A stretch of 64,000 bases of DNA from positions 124,001 to 188,000 of the forward strand of contig CAXKVV010000206.1 in assembly GCA_964058805.1 (NCBI GenBank), written 5' to 3'. Source of the stretch: Schoenoplectus triqueter. Its lineage: Eukaryota; Streptophyta; Magnoliopsida; Poales; Cyperaceae. Position 1 is the stretch's first letter. Each line of letters opens with the position of its first letter. The notes under the pieces were generated by a model. It did not search any database and was not told the origin of the DNA. It saw nothing but the letters and a program-made list of their open reading frames with translations. Of this stretch, positions 23,959 through 35,939 are shown piece by piece. The translations under genes were made by a program, and so were the position numbers.

Positions 23959-24383
23959 GGGTGTGTTTGGATGGTGAAAGGATTAGTGTAACAATAATAT
24001 TATTTTGGTTAGTAGTTGAGAATAGTGTGAGATTAGTGATATTTTGGGAAATGTGAGAAGAACGTCAATTTTTACTATTTCGAATTAGTAAAATATTATT
24101 TGGATAAAAACATGGATACACTAGAGAGAATAGTTAAAATAATTAATTATTTTTTAGTATTTTATTTAATAATAATATTTATTTAATACTACTCCATACT
24201 AATATAATTTATTTTTTATTATTTTTACTAGTTTCATGGACGCCAAGCCGCCACTAACCCAACGTTTTCTATAAGTTAGCGGATTAACACTGTTCTGCTA
24301 CTATTCTCGATGGATGGTTGCTAATCCAAAAATAATATTGCTATTCACAAAACAATGCTATTTTACACCATCCAAACATACCC
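23959..24383. mobile_element. 425-bp MITE (GGGTGTGTTTGGATGGTG termini)
   Basis: The termini GGGTGTGTTTGGATGGTG and CACCATCCAAACATACCC are inverted repeats of 18 bp with one mismatch. The interior shows paired TAGTAGTTGAGAATAG-type blocks. Its ends resemble the intron 2 MITE at 3532-3728. The flanks read TAT on both sides, a possible 3-bp duplication as in PIF/Harbinger-type MITEs. Confidence 0.75.
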
Positions 24384-25249
24384 TATGTAGATCAGAGAAA
24401 CATGAAGCATCATTTAAACAGAAAATATTCCTACACCCATATTTTGCATATGGTATGTAGTGTAGTTTAGAAGTGTTTATACTTAATAGAAAGTTGTTAT
24501 AACTAGAATATCCTAAACAAAACAATTGAGCATTTGATGAGTTCTTGTTTTAGTACTATGTACCATTTTTCTTTTGCACGGATTCGTGATAACCAGGGTG
24601 GATCCATATGGTTTCAGGGGATGGGGCAACTGACCTTTTGAAATTTAAAAAATAATATTTTTCAATAATTTATCTCCTCTCGGATTTTTTTTGCCTCTCT
24701 GAATTGTCTGATTATTTTTTATTGAGAAAAATATATTTAATATCATGCATAACAAAATAATTATGTAAATATATCAAAATATAAAGTTTCATAGATAAAA
24801 AATTTCTTCATCAACTTGATTATCTATTATTTTAAGTTTTATTTTGTTATTATTTTTAATATATAAAATATTATTATTTTAATAAATTTTTTATTAGATA
24901 AAAATATATATTAAATTATTAATTTTTTATTTAATATTCAGTTAATTAATGAATTTAAACCCGATAAACTATTAGAATTACTTAATTATTCCCCAATCAA
25001 AATCCGACATCCGCTACAACTAAACAAGAAGGAAGTGCTACAGAAATTTCTGACACATCCAATTTGCGTCGCAGTAATTTCTCCCAAGGCACCAAATTCA
25101 AGCCCCCTGGCCCTGACGGCCTGACCTCCTGTCATTTATAATATTATCGATAACCGACAAAAACAAACGCAACAAAATCATGACATAATCCAACAACTTC
25201 AGAGCAATGTTTTCCAAATACGAAAATTAAAACTACCAAAGTTGCCACT
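24384..25249. other. AT-rich intergenic DNA
   Basis: No supported feature was found. Confidence 0.4.
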
Positions 25250-25920
25250 AGTGCTGCAAAGGAAAGCTGAACTGAATTGAACTCTATTTAAATTTAGTTA
25301 AATTAAATGTGAGTTAAAATTGAACCGAACTAAAATAAAATCTAAATAAAATCGATTCGAGCTGAGATCGAGTTTTTGATGAGCTCATTTATTATAATTG
25401 TTATATTTATTTTTATATAATTATAAATAATTAATAACTAATATTTTTATATTATCATACATATATATAGTATAAATACATATTTAACGTACAAATTGTG
25501 ATTAGTTAAATTGAAGTTGAGTTAAAATCGAATAGAGCTAAAACAGATTCGAGTTGAGATCGAGCTCTAAACAAGCTCATTTATTATTATTTTTATACAA
25601 TTATAATAATTAGAATTAAAATAACTAATATTTTATCAATTTGGAAAGAACTAATATTTTCATATTATTATACGTAATTATAGCTTAAATAAGTATTTTT
25701 TTTCTAATTTTTGAATTATATTAATTAATTAATTTATATTTCACTAATTGTATAATTAAAATATTAAAATAATTAATATTAAGCTATTTACGAATCGAAC
25801 TGAGCCGAACATTACAAAAATAATGAATTTAATTTGAACCGAGCAGACAAAAAATCAAAGCCAAACTCAAATTAAATTATGAAAAAATAAAGCCGATCGA
25901 ACTAAACTAGCTGCGAGCCT
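25250..25920. mobile_element. Degenerate GAGCTCGA-type nonautonomous element
   Basis: Alternating motifs such as GAACTGAATTGAAC, TTCGAGCTGAGATCGAG and AACTGAGCCGAAC recur in direct and inverted form across about 670 bp. This is typical of old hAT-like plant repeats. The ends do not pair cleanly, so the borders are approximate. Confidence 0.35.
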
Positions 25921-26156
25921 TAAATTATTCTTAAGGCCATGCCAACATTTTTGTTTGCCCAATGCAAACCGGCAGATGTTTTCTCCATTCTCTGATGGGG
26001 AACAATCTTCACATAATTAACCCAAGTTACCTGTCTTGCAAGTAAAATCAAGTTTCTTATAGTCTGAGAATTATTTTCCAAATAATCTAACACAAAATGC
26101 TGATAGCTGTCAATAAACTTTATGATCTTCTCTATTTTGAAGAAGAGTGTAATCAA
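25920..26156 (-). pseudogene. Possible RNase H-like (RVT_3) fragment
   Basis: A 78-codon minus-strand frame contains IRNLILLARQVTWVNYVKIV, followed by a PHQ and A-GL stretch. This loosely recalls the end of plant RVT_3 RNase H domains from LINE-derived proteins. The catalytic residues are not visible and the match is weak. It could equally be chance. Confidence 0.2.
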
Positions 26157-27267
26157 CTAATTAACTAGATTATCAGAGCAAGATCTATTTAAAATTAAGA
26201 TGAGATTTTCTATGAATATTTAAAATTAAGTAGTTAGACTTTCATCTTTTTATCTCATAGTGTTCAAAATATGTTAGACAGGTAAAACATTAGTAACCCC
26301 GTTACAATGAGAATATATATACAACCACATACTCAGCGTTTCTTCTGGGAATTGGAGAGGTCCTTTGCCCTTTGGAGGGAAATTACCTCAATTGTATATC
26401 AACACTAAAATATTATACTGGCTTTCTTTTGTTTTCAAATTGCAAGTGATGGACAACTTATTATTTAATGTTCCCAGGTGACTAAGACAGGATAATGGGC
26501 TGAGATTAAACTAACCAATCACATCTCTTCACTTTAGTTGAGATTTGCACTAATTAAACGTAGCGTTGACACCGATTACAAGTAGCATTTGACGCCAATT
26601 AGAGGATGCATGGATGTCGGCTGCTTTTAAAATTATATACAAAGCGTTGAAAATGGATACAAATATTAAATTCTGTAACCAAACAAGGTTTAAGATCAGA
26701 TCATATTGACCAATCACTAGTCAATAATTCAATTTATTTTTTTGTGATCACTGTATTGGTAATAATAAATGCGACAACTATTTATACCAAATTTTAGTTC
26801 AAGCTTAATTTTAAACGTTGTATATCGCAAAAATAACATTGATCAAATCAAGTGTACTCATATTATATTGGCGATTAGTTATAGGATTCATTGGGCCTTT
26901 ATTGTTATAAGCCTTTTCTACAAATATTAAATTCTGTTTACAAAAATGATCAAAATTACATAAGCATCTCAAGAGTTGCTGGAATTATCAACCATTTTGC
27001 GTCATGAAAAACAAATCACAAATGTGCAAGCAAAGTTATAACCCAACTTATCCAAACGGGCAAATATAATTAACAACACCATTTGACTCAAGTTAAGAAT
27101 AAATTACACGATTTTCCTTAAAGCACCAATCAATTACATCTTGGTCTCTATATTTATACATAATCTTACATTCTGGTATTCTGGTACTAGTCGATCAGAA
27201 TATCATTTGCCATTAGAAATCTATTGAAACCGGAATTACTAAATTTGATTTTAATATCATGTCAAGC
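26157..27267. other. Intergenic DNA, possible SINE tail fragment
   Basis: At 26215-26250 a TTTAAAATTAAG..GACTTTCATCTTTT string resembles the 3' tail of the SINEs at 27268 and 60870. No gene is visible. Confidence 0.3.
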
Positions 27268-27388
27268 AAATGACCTAGTTGCTCAAATGATAGCTAACTA
27301 TCAAGGCCTTCAAAAAATCATGGTTCAAACCTACAAAAAAACAAAATGAAATTTAAGAGTTACTCTCATTTTTCTCTTGAAAAAAAGA
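27268..27388 (+). mobile_element. tRNA-derived SINE, family S copy 1
   Basis: TGACCTAGTTGCTCAAATGA matches a pol III A box, and CATGGTTCAAACCTAC matches a B box about 45 nt later. The tail GAAATTTAAGAGTTACTCTC then an A-run matches the tail of the copy at 60.9 kb. A shared A/B box layout plus a shared 3' tail supports a SINE family. The element carries no protein-coding sequence. Confidence 0.65.
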
Positions 27389-27547
27389 TGGTGGCAAAGT
27401 TTATTACATAATCTTGTCTAATTTTAGATCATGGCGAAGAACTGAAGTAGACCAATTATGTACCATGAAGCTGAAATGAGACCACTTTCATTCATGATTT
27501 TTTTTTTATGGAGTACAGCTGGTCATAAATTAACAAGTTGTAATTAC

Positions 27548-27768
27548 AATTTATCAATGATGTGGTCAATAATATAAGAAAAATAGAGACAGCAGCATCT
27601 ATATCTATACAGAATTATTCAATGACTCAAATCTTCTTGGTTGATCTAAGTATATATATATATATATATAATTTATCAATGGTGTGGTCAATAATATAAG
27701 AAAAATAGAGGCAGCATCTATACAGAATCGTTCAATGGCACAAATCTTCTTGGTTGATCCAAGTATGT
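27548..27768. repeat. Direct duplication of about 105 bp
   Basis: Units start AATTTATCAATGATGTGGTC at 27548 and AATTTATCAATGGTGTGGTC at 27670 and both run to TCTTCTTGGTTGATC. They are separated by a (TA)n run. Copy 1 has a few extra bases (CAGCAG, ATCTATATCTATA). Confidence 0.9.
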
Positions 27769-27779
27769 GTGTGTATATG

Positions 27780-28136
27780 CTTTGCAAAATAAAAAACTCA
27801 TAATGCTTTGAGGTGAGATTTAATATTTTGATGTCTCGAATAATCAATTTAAGTTGTTCAATAATTTCTTCATATCAAAATGTTGTAGGATATTAAATTT
27901 CATGATTTTTTAAGATTTCTATTTATTTTTAAAATCAGACTTGTTTAACATAAAAAGATGTCTATTTTGAGGTTGATTTTAAAAATAATTTAAAAAATAA
28001 AAAAATCATAAAATTTAACATCCCATGATATTTTGACATGAAAAAATTATTGATCAATTTAGATTGATTATTTATAACCTCGAGATGTTAAATCTCATTC
28101 CAAAATAATATGAATTTTTTATTTTGTAAATCACCA
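27780..28136. mobile_element. Hairpin MITE next to a long (AT)n tract
   Basis: The left arm starts TTTGCAAAATAAAAAACTC and the right arm ends TTTTTTATTTTGTAAATC. The arms pair over about 130 bp with a central loop near 27950. The right border runs into a 67-bp (AT)n tract. The layout matches the other microsatellite-linked hairpins in this window. Confidence 0.7.
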
Positions 28137-28137
28137 T

Positions 28138-28205
<68 letters not shown>
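28138..28205. repeat. (AT)n microsatellite, about 33 units
   Basis: A pure dinucleotide run. The YIYIYI open frame on the minus strand is an artefact of it. Confidence 0.97.
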
Positions 28206-28209
<4 letters not shown>

Positions 28210-29563
28210 AAAAGAAGAAGAAGAAGAAGTTTTCACCGAGTGCCCACTTGCTTCATGAGGTAAGCCAAGTACCAACTTGTTACAGATTAATTTTAGTTGC
28301 AGTCTGAAGCTCAACCGATGTGCTTTATCCTCTGTACAGACTACAGTGCGTTACAAAAAGATAACCAATTGAAAGACATTTGTACTATTATTTTCCTTTC
28401 ATAAGAGACTACGTGATGTTGTAACTGATTTGCTGCTCTCCATCATTAATCGTCAGAAATATAGGAAATTAATAGTAAAAAGTTCACACAATTGAAAGAA
28501 AAAAAAACTATGGATGTGGCACAAATTAAGGAAAGAAACATCAACGAAACGGTAAATTTACAAGGTAAGGGAACACACACTTACCATGGATGCAGAGCAC
28601 ATAGATTGTTCAAGTAAAGGTCGATGTCTTTAATTTGCAAATGCGGCCGCGTGCCGGAGCAATTCATGGAAAAAAGGGCATATGTGATAACTGATAAGAA
28701 GTGAAAAAGGTGTAGCCAGGGACAAACTTGCTGGCAATTCTTAATCTGGATGGGAAGACATTTTTCATGGAAGTTTGAATGTAGGAATTTAAAATTCAAA
28801 GAAAACTCTTCTATACTGTCATGGATCCTGGCATGGTCTCAGACTTTAAGCAAAACACTGTTTCATGATTTCTCTTTCTTTTTTCCCTTTTTTTTAATGA
28901 TTTATCATCTCATCTCTCTTTCTCTACATGCTAGAGAGTCATATGTGAAAAGAAGAGAGCAAGATGTAGCCAAGGACACACTTGCCGGCAACTCCAAATC
29001 CAGAGAAACCAAATTACAAAATAATATCTGTAACTCAAATTCCAGCAATTGGAGATGCCACAAAACTAGGTGTGAATCCGGACGCCGGCAAGTCATCCTT
29101 GGCTGCATTCTACTCTCTACCTCTTTACAAATGGACCTAACATGATATTAAGGCTACTCTCTCCTAATACATCTTTAATAAGAAGTTAACCGGAGAAAGC
29201 TTTGATGGAGTCATTGATGTTAGCAACACTATTTATAGTCAATGGAGGAGGGGGAGAGTAGAGGGACGACTCAGGGAAGGAAATATTTTATATTATCTCT
29301 TCTTTTGGACAAAATATTAAAAAATATATAAACTTTGAGAAGAGAATCTCACATGGTATCTGTGAAATCACTGATTGTGATGTCAATTCAAAATTTTCCT
29401 TTTATGGTTAGGTGTGATGAGCCCTTTCAGGATATAAAGGCATATCAGACTATCAGTTTAATTTCCATTTTGAAAAACGATTTTGTACCATGCGGTGCTA
29501 GTTCTTCAATGCCACAAGCAGCATATACAATTTAATCACAAACATATGACAATTAATAAGAAA
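28206..29563. other. Intergenic DNA with inverted and direct copies of a GCCGGCAAGT motif
   Basis: GTAGCCAGGGACAAACTTGC (about 28713) and GTAGCCAAGGACACACTTGC (about 28966) are direct copies. A third, inverted copy (GCCGGCAAGTCATCCTTGGC) lies at about 29083. A 131-codon open frame (28750-29145) overlaps them but has no recognisable domain. This could be a noncoding transcript or an old repeat. I cannot decide. Confidence 0.4.
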
Positions 29564-30023
29564 CTAGCTATATACCGGCGCGTTGCAGCAGAATTTTTTA
29601 TTTAAACATTAAAATATTATAAGTTAAAAAAATTCACATTTATCTAATATTAAATTATAAATTCACCAAACATATAATAAAGACTATATTTAATCTTGGA
29701 TGAGATTTTCGCACAATATGAGTTAATGATTCATGATTTTTATGGCAAGAAAAGTAAATTATTCTAACATATATTATCACCATTAATTTCTTACCAAATA
29801 TGCACAAGGTTGCTAAATAAAAAAAATAAAAATTATGGAAATAATAGTATATAAGGGAAATAAATGGAGAGAAAGAGGGGATCAATGGACGCGATCACAT
29901 ACGTTCGATCAACCAACAATAAATATTATCCGTCTAATTGAGGGATAAAATGGGTATAATAAAAATTTACCATGACAAAAAATGGACCCTCCAATTCTTA
30001 GATGCTTTATATAATAGTATAGA
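29564..30023 (-). mobile_element. Nonautonomous Helitron, 460 bp
   Basis: Read on the minus strand it starts TCTATACTATTATATAAAGC and ends in CTAG. It is flanked by A at the 5' side (30024) and T at the 3' side (29563), the expected A^T insertion. TCTATACTA and CTAG termini without TSD or TIR are classic for plant Helitrons. The 3' hairpin is weak here. No Rep/helicase is present. Confidence 0.8.
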
Positions 30024-30886
30024 TTGGTGTTTTTATAAATGATCAATCATAACGTGCCATTGGAGAGTCAAAAGGAACCAATAAAAGCATGTGTACTTGA
30101 ATACAGAATTTTGTAGTAAAAATTGAAATTATATTTCAATTGACAATTGTCAATATTGTTTTAATTTTAAGTTGAATAACTTATCTGTTTTTGTTGACAT
30201 TGAGTCTTTGGTTTTGTTGTTAAAGTAATGAGCCAATATTTTCCATCTGAAATGTGACAAGCTTGAAACTCATATGGAAGATTTTAATTTATGGACATTT
30301 AAAATTGGATGAATTAGACCCTTCTAAATCTAGAAAAGGAAAAAAATAAAACAAAATATATATTGATTATTTTTGTTAAAATAACTATGCAAATAACTTG
30401 TGTTTTTTTTTTCAAATGTAAATGTATTAGCATTGCATACAACTATGGTCATCAATGGCAGAGTATTAATTTCATGGTAATTCCTTTTATTAAACAGCAT
30501 CGGAAAAGCTAAAAGAATAGGTGCCGATGTAAAAGTATATAAAATTTACATGTTCTTTGTACTGTGTATAAGTTGACTTACGATTTAGTTGTGTATATAT
30601 ATCGATTGGTCGATGGTTGATTTTCTTAATTTGTAATTAGATATATCAATTTACATTTCAATATTTATACCAGTGGACGTCAAAGAAGTGCGAAGAGATG
30701 ATCAACTATAAGTTATCTTATTAGTTGATTGTGTTCAACACTCAAATTTATCTTATTGTCATATTAACTCGTTAGGTAACAAAAAGCGAACTAGATATAG
30801 CCAGTTAATATTATGTTTTTTTTATATATCTATTTCTCATACACTTTCTGAAATATCATATACACAATACACAAACAGATAGATAG
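30024..30886. other. Intergenic DNA between the Helitron and gypsy elements
   Basis: AT-rich with no supported feature. Confidence 0.4.
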
Positions 30887-31160
30887 TGATCTAGGACTAT
30901 CGAACGATAAAACAATTAATAACTATCTGTACTAATTTTAGATATTTGTTTTACTTCTTTAAGATAGGTTGTTTAAGTCTAGTAAAAATGAATGGGCGAA
31001 AGGAGTTGTAAGCCTCCTATATAAAGGAGCGAAAAGTAAAGGAACGACAGAGATAAAAAAAAAATAATCCTGCCTCCTAATTTTGGAGAGAGAAAAGAAA
31101 TATTCAATTATAGTGATCGGTGTGAAAATTGTTAAATTATTATTACTCTCATACCGATCA
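30887..31160 (+). repeat. 5' LTR of the gypsy element
   Basis: It begins TGATCTAGGACTATCG and ends ACCGATCA (TG...CA). A TATATAAAGGAGCG promoter-like motif lies inside. The primer-binding site TGGTATCAGAGC (31166-31177), complementary to initiator-Met tRNA, follows after five bases. Confidence 0.85.
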
Positions 31161-31291
31161 AGTTTTGGTATCAGAGCAAGTTCATATCTATGTATGGTAT
31201 TCATAAGAAGTGATTACAAGGCGACCGACAATTTTTTTTAGAATTAAAAATTCACTGACGTCTATGAAAAACAACATCTCCATCTGCTACA

Positions 31292-32155
31292 ATGTCAGAA
31301 GAAATTACATTAGTCGATTTAGCTAAAGCTGTTGTTGCATTGTCAGAACAGATGAAAACAGTTCTTGACTGGATTGCCCAGCAAGATGAAGAGGAAGACA
31401 ATGATGCGGATTCCACGGGAACAATAAAGAGTCCTGAAATGGATCCAAAATATAAAACTAAGAAGCCTCCTCGACGAAATGAAGAGGAATCAACACAACT
31501 AAGACCTTTCAAGGTGGAGGCTAGAATTCATAATCCAACCTATGACAGGTCGATAGATGCTGAAAAACTTGACTCTTGGTTAAGTCAACTTGAGACCTAC
31601 TTTGACCTCTATGGTTATAGTAGTGAAGCCAAAGTCTCATTTGCAAGGCTAAAACTGACGAATCATGCCTTGACATGGTGGAACTCTTTCCTCGTTTCTC
31701 ATCCTGATGAGGTGTCATGGAAAAAAATCACTCTACTCATTCATAAAGATTTCTATCCGATGGGTTTTGAAGAAGACTATTGGACTCGTTGGCACAACCT
31801 TCGGCAAAGACGAGATCAATTCGTGCAAGACTACACCACAAAATTTAGGCATCTGGCCATATCGCTAGGTGTCTTACTAAATGAATCATCAGCATTGATG
31901 AAATACAACTCCGATCTACAACAACAAATAGACACAGAGTTACGTCTATTTCCCGTACAAGATGTGTCCAGTGCAAGTTCAATTGCCATGACACTCGAGA
32001 AGAATAATAGTCGTGGTGATCGATCCTTTGGTAACACAAAAATTGGCTCGTCAAAGCAAAAGATGAAGAATATGATTGCCTTGTCTTCAACAACAAAACA
32101 TGAACAATATTGTGATTACTGTAAAATCAAAGGTCATACTAAAGAAAAATGCTAG
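31292..32155 (+). pseudogene. Gypsy Gag (287 codons open), with zinc knuckle
   Basis: The retrotransposon gag domain covers roughly residues 75-215 (LDSWLSQLETYF, LTWWNSF, FVQDYTTKFRHLA). A CCHC zinc knuckle, CDYCKIKGHTKEKC, lies at the very end. A TAG then interrupts what appears to be a Gag-Pol frame, because KVHPKLFP follows in the same frame. It forms the capsid and packages element RNA in functional relatives. Confidence 0.85.
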
Positions 32156-35100
32156 AAGGTTCATCCTAAATTATTTCCAAAGAAGTGGCAAAAAGGTAAA
32201 ACTACTGCTACAATTATTCAAAAGAATGAGTCAATAATTGTTGATCAAGTCCAACAAGCGGATCCTAATCTATCTTTGATGGCAATGCCGAAGAAGATAG
32301 ACTCGGAATCGTCAGACGAGATTGACAAAAAATAAGAGCTCTTTGTTTTAAAGATTTAGGTGAAACAGGAGGTGATCAGTGCCATTATTGACATTGGAAG
32401 ACAAAAAATCTCATCTCCGAACAACTAGTTCAAAAGTTGGGATTAGCAACAATACCACATCGAAAGTCTTACCCATTAGTCTAGATACACAAAGATAATG
32501 AATTACAAATCAGGAGACAATGTACATTTAAGTTCGATGTTACAAGCCAGTACATTGATGAGGTGACATGTGAAGTGGTACCTCTCGACATATGCCAAGT
32601 CATATTTGGAAGCCCGTATTTGTGGGATCGAGATGCCATATTTTATAGAAGACGACAATAATACCAGTTCACAAAAGATGATAAAAATTACATATTGATC
32701 ACAACTTGTCAAGCAAAAATGATGGTTAATGCCTCTCAAAGGTTCGTATTACTTTTAATTTGGCTATTTGAAAAAGAATCTAAAACCGAAGTTCCAATGA
32801 AGCGGGACTTATAAATGTTGTGTGGGAAATTTTCAAGCCTTTTTAATGGTTTGCAAGGTCTTCCACCCAAATGAGAAGTGGAACATGAGATCAATCTCAT
32901 CGCCGACTCAACTCTGTCAAATCTTGGTATGTATCGGTATTCAGTAATTGAAAATGATGAGATTAAAAAGTAGATGTCAGAGTTACTTGAGAATAAAGTA
33001 CTAAAGCCAAGCAATTCTCCATGTGGCTCATCCGTGGTTCTAGTTCCAAAGAAAGATGAAAGTTGGAGGATGTGTATCGATTATCGTGCACTGAACAAAA
33101 TTATGATGAAAAATCGATACCCGCTTCCTCAAATTGATGATCTACTCGACCAATTAAAACATGCACGCTACTTCACCAAGCTGGATTTGAAGTCCGATTA
33201 CCACTAATTTCGAATTTGAGATGATGACACATGAAAAATAACATTCGAGATAAGACAAGGTCTATTTGAATGGCTAGTCATGCTGTTTGGACTTTGCAAT
33301 GCCCCTACCACCTTTATGAGGCTTATGAATGATGTGTTGATACCTTACATCGATAACTTCATCACTATTTATCTTGACGATATTCTTATCTACAGTCCTA
33401 CTTGGGATGAGCATCTTGAACATGTTGAAAAAATATTTGAGCTGCTACCAAGTCATCAACTTTGCTTAAATAAGAAAAAAAATATGAGTTTGGGCAATAA
33501 TCATTGCTGTATCTCGGATTCATTGTTAGTAATGAAGAATTGAAGATTGATCCAAATAAGGTGAAGTCGATACGAGAGTGGCCTAGACCTTCAAATGTGA
33601 CAGAGGTCAGAAGTTTTATGGGAGGTTGTCAGTATGTTCGAAAATACATTCGAAAATTTTCAATCATTGCTGCTTCTTTACATGGCTTAACAAAGGCAAA
33701 TCGACTGTTCGAGTGGACACAACAACATGATGAAATATTTTGCCTTCTAAAGGAGAAGATATGTAAAGAATTAGTTTTAACTTTATCAAATTTGCATACA
33801 CCTTTTGAATTAGAAGTTGATGCATCAAGATATTCAATTGGGGCAGTGTTAATGCAGGAAAGACGTCATGTTGCTTACTACTCTGAAATGTTTTAAGGAT
33901 CGCAGAAGAACTACCCAACTTATGATAAAGAAATGTTTGCTCTACATCAAGCTATTAAACATTGACATGTTTATTTGTTGGGCAAAGAAACGGTGGTCTA
34001 TACTGATCATCGTCCTCTCCAATATCTTCAAACTCAATCGACGTTACAATAAGCCCGTCATATGAATTGAATGACATATCTACAACAATTCAATTTGGTC
34101 ATAATGTATAAGAAATATGCACAAAATAAACTGGCTGATATGCTTTCATGTCCACCAGTTGCATCTATTTGCCTATCTATAGTAATGGAGGTTCAACCAA
34201 GCATGCATGACGACTATAAACAATTATATGCTAAAGATCCTGATTTTAATGAAGTCATTAAAATTATAAAAGTTGAAAAACCTTTAGAGTTTACCTTTTG
34301 AGGCGAATTACTGTACAAAGGTTCACAATTATGTGTTCCTAAAGATGCAGACCGACTCAGATGGTTACGTGAAGCTCATACTTCAAAAGTGGCAGGACAC
34401 TTTAGGGTCAACAAGACTATACAAAACCTACAATGTTATGTGTATTGGCCACAAATGCAAAATGATGTTGCTCATTTTGTAAAAGGTTGTGTGTTATGTA
34501 GTACTTCAAAATCATCTAACCGAAAGCTTGGACTCTACACGCCATTTTTTGTTCCAAGTCGATCATGAAAAACCATTTCGATGGACTTCTTAGGAGGTCT
34601 GCCGAAAACAAGACGAGCACATGATTATATATTTGTGGTAGTTGATCGTTTCTCCAAAATGATATGTTTGATTCCATGTAAGAAAACAACACTGGCGAAT
34701 AAGCCGTAAAACTCTTCTTTTGACACGTTTGGATACACTTTGGACTTCCAAGTTCCATTGTGTCTGACTGGGATAGTCATTTTCTTAGCAATTTTGGCAA
34801 TCACTCTGGTCTATGATGGACAAAAAATTGCAAAGAAACACAGTTTTTCACCCCAGACTAATTGACAAATAGAAGTTGTTAATTGAATTGTTGTGCATCT
34901 ATTATGAGGTTACAATGCCCGACACCCTCTCTAATTGAGATGAAAGTTTACCATACTTACAATTTGCTTTTAATCGAGTGGTCCACAACTCCACTAATCG
35001 ATCACCATTTGAAGTGAGTTTGGGATACTTACCGCAAAAGCCCTTTTGACATTGAATTTACTCTCAAGTCGAATTCAGAGACGACTCGTGAAAACAATGA

Positions 35101-35440
35101 GTTGAAGGCTCAAAAATATCTTGAAAGCATACGACGAGTACATAATGAAGTTGAAAAGCAATTGCAGAAGACACAATAAAAGTACAAAGCTCGACATGAT
35201 CGACATCGTACAAAGGCTGATTTTCAAGTTAGTGATCTCGTATGGTTGCACTTGGGGAAAAGATTAAAATGGGAAGGTAAGAAACTAAAGCTAATTCTCT
35301 ACGGCCCCTTCAAAATCATTCGTAAGATTAGTGATAATGCTTGACAACTTGATCTATCACAATACATGAAAATGTATTCGAATGTCAATGTGGAGAATCT
35401 GAAGTCTTTTGAGCCGTCAATGTTAGATGACGATTCAAAA
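32156..35440 (+). pseudogene. Gypsy Pol remnant: protease, RT, RNase H, integrase
   Basis: RT pieces: [20 protein letters not shown] (about 33036) and the catalytic IYLDDILIYS (about 33368). RNase H: FELEVDASRYSIGAVL (about 33806) and VYTDHRPLQYL. Integrase: the HHCC zinc finger at about 34379-34505 and a SMDFLGGLP catalytic segment at about 34579. A GPY/F-like segment, LYGPFKIIRKISDNA, lies at about 35299. The protease region around 32390 is barely recognisable. Stops and frameshifts lie in every domain. Confidence 0.85.
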
Positions 35441-35467
35441 TAAAATTTGCCTTTAGTATAAGATCTA

Positions 35468-35681
35468 GTGATAAGTCAAGAAATAAAATTATTGAAGAAC
35501 ACCATTCTTGAAAAGAAGACCACTGAAATACGTAGAGGAGTTCGAGTTGAATACCGTATTGGTAAAAAAGACCACAAACCATCAGTGTTTAAGTGGTACT
35601 CAAGAGAAAAAGGGGAAGCTGAATTTCCTAATCTTCAATTTTTGTTTCATCAGGAGCTGAATCCTATGAACGGGGGAGTAT
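35468..35681 (+). pseudogene. Possible degenerate chromodomain-like tail of gypsy Pol
   Basis: The open frame reads ILEKKTTEIRRGVRVEYRIG and then VFKWYSREKGEAEF before the polypurine tract. Its position and pattern (I/L-x-K ... R-G ... Y ... F-K-W) recall the C-terminal chromodomain-like modules of some gypsy integrases. Similarity is faint. It might only be a spacer. Confidence 0.3.
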
Positions 35682-35906
35682 TGATCCGAGACTATCGGAC
35701 AATAAAACAACATAAAATAATTAATAACTATCTGTACTAATTTTAGATAATTATTTTACTTCTTTAAGATAGGTTGTTTAAGTCTGGTAAAAATGAATGG
35801 GCGAAGGAATTGTAAGCCTCCTATATAAAGGAGCGAAAATATAAAGGAATGATAGAGAGAAAAGGAAACAATAAAAATAATTTAGCCTCCTAACTTTGGA
35901 GAGAGA
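35682..35906 (+). repeat. 3' LTR of the gypsy element, truncated
   Basis: It begins TGATCCGAGACTATCG and matches the 5' LTR through GCCTCCTATATAAAGGAGCG. It breaks off in the TTGGAGAGAGAA region, lacking the last 70 or so bases of the 5' LTR. It also carries a 9-10 bp insertion (ACATAAAATA) near its start. Confidence 0.8.
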
Positions 35907-35939
35907 AATAAATTTGACCAAAAAAATTATCGGGCCATA

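Larger units (their letters stand above)
30887..35906 (+). mobile_element. Ty3/gypsy LTR retrotransposon, decayed, 3' LTR truncated
   Basis: The order is LTR, PBS, Gag, protease/RT/RNase H/integrase, polypurine tract (CGGGGGAGTAT, 35671-35681), LTR. The RT-before-integrase order and RT motifs place it in Ty3/gypsy. The 3' LTR starts at 35682 but loses similarity to the 5' LTR after about 35906, where GGGTCGGGT-type sequence begins. Pol is broken by many stops and frameshifts. The element is old and not autonomous. Confidence 0.9.

Noticed and set aside
28072..28314. YIYIYI-rich membrane-like frame
   Set aside because: It is a direct translation of an (AT)n microsatellite.
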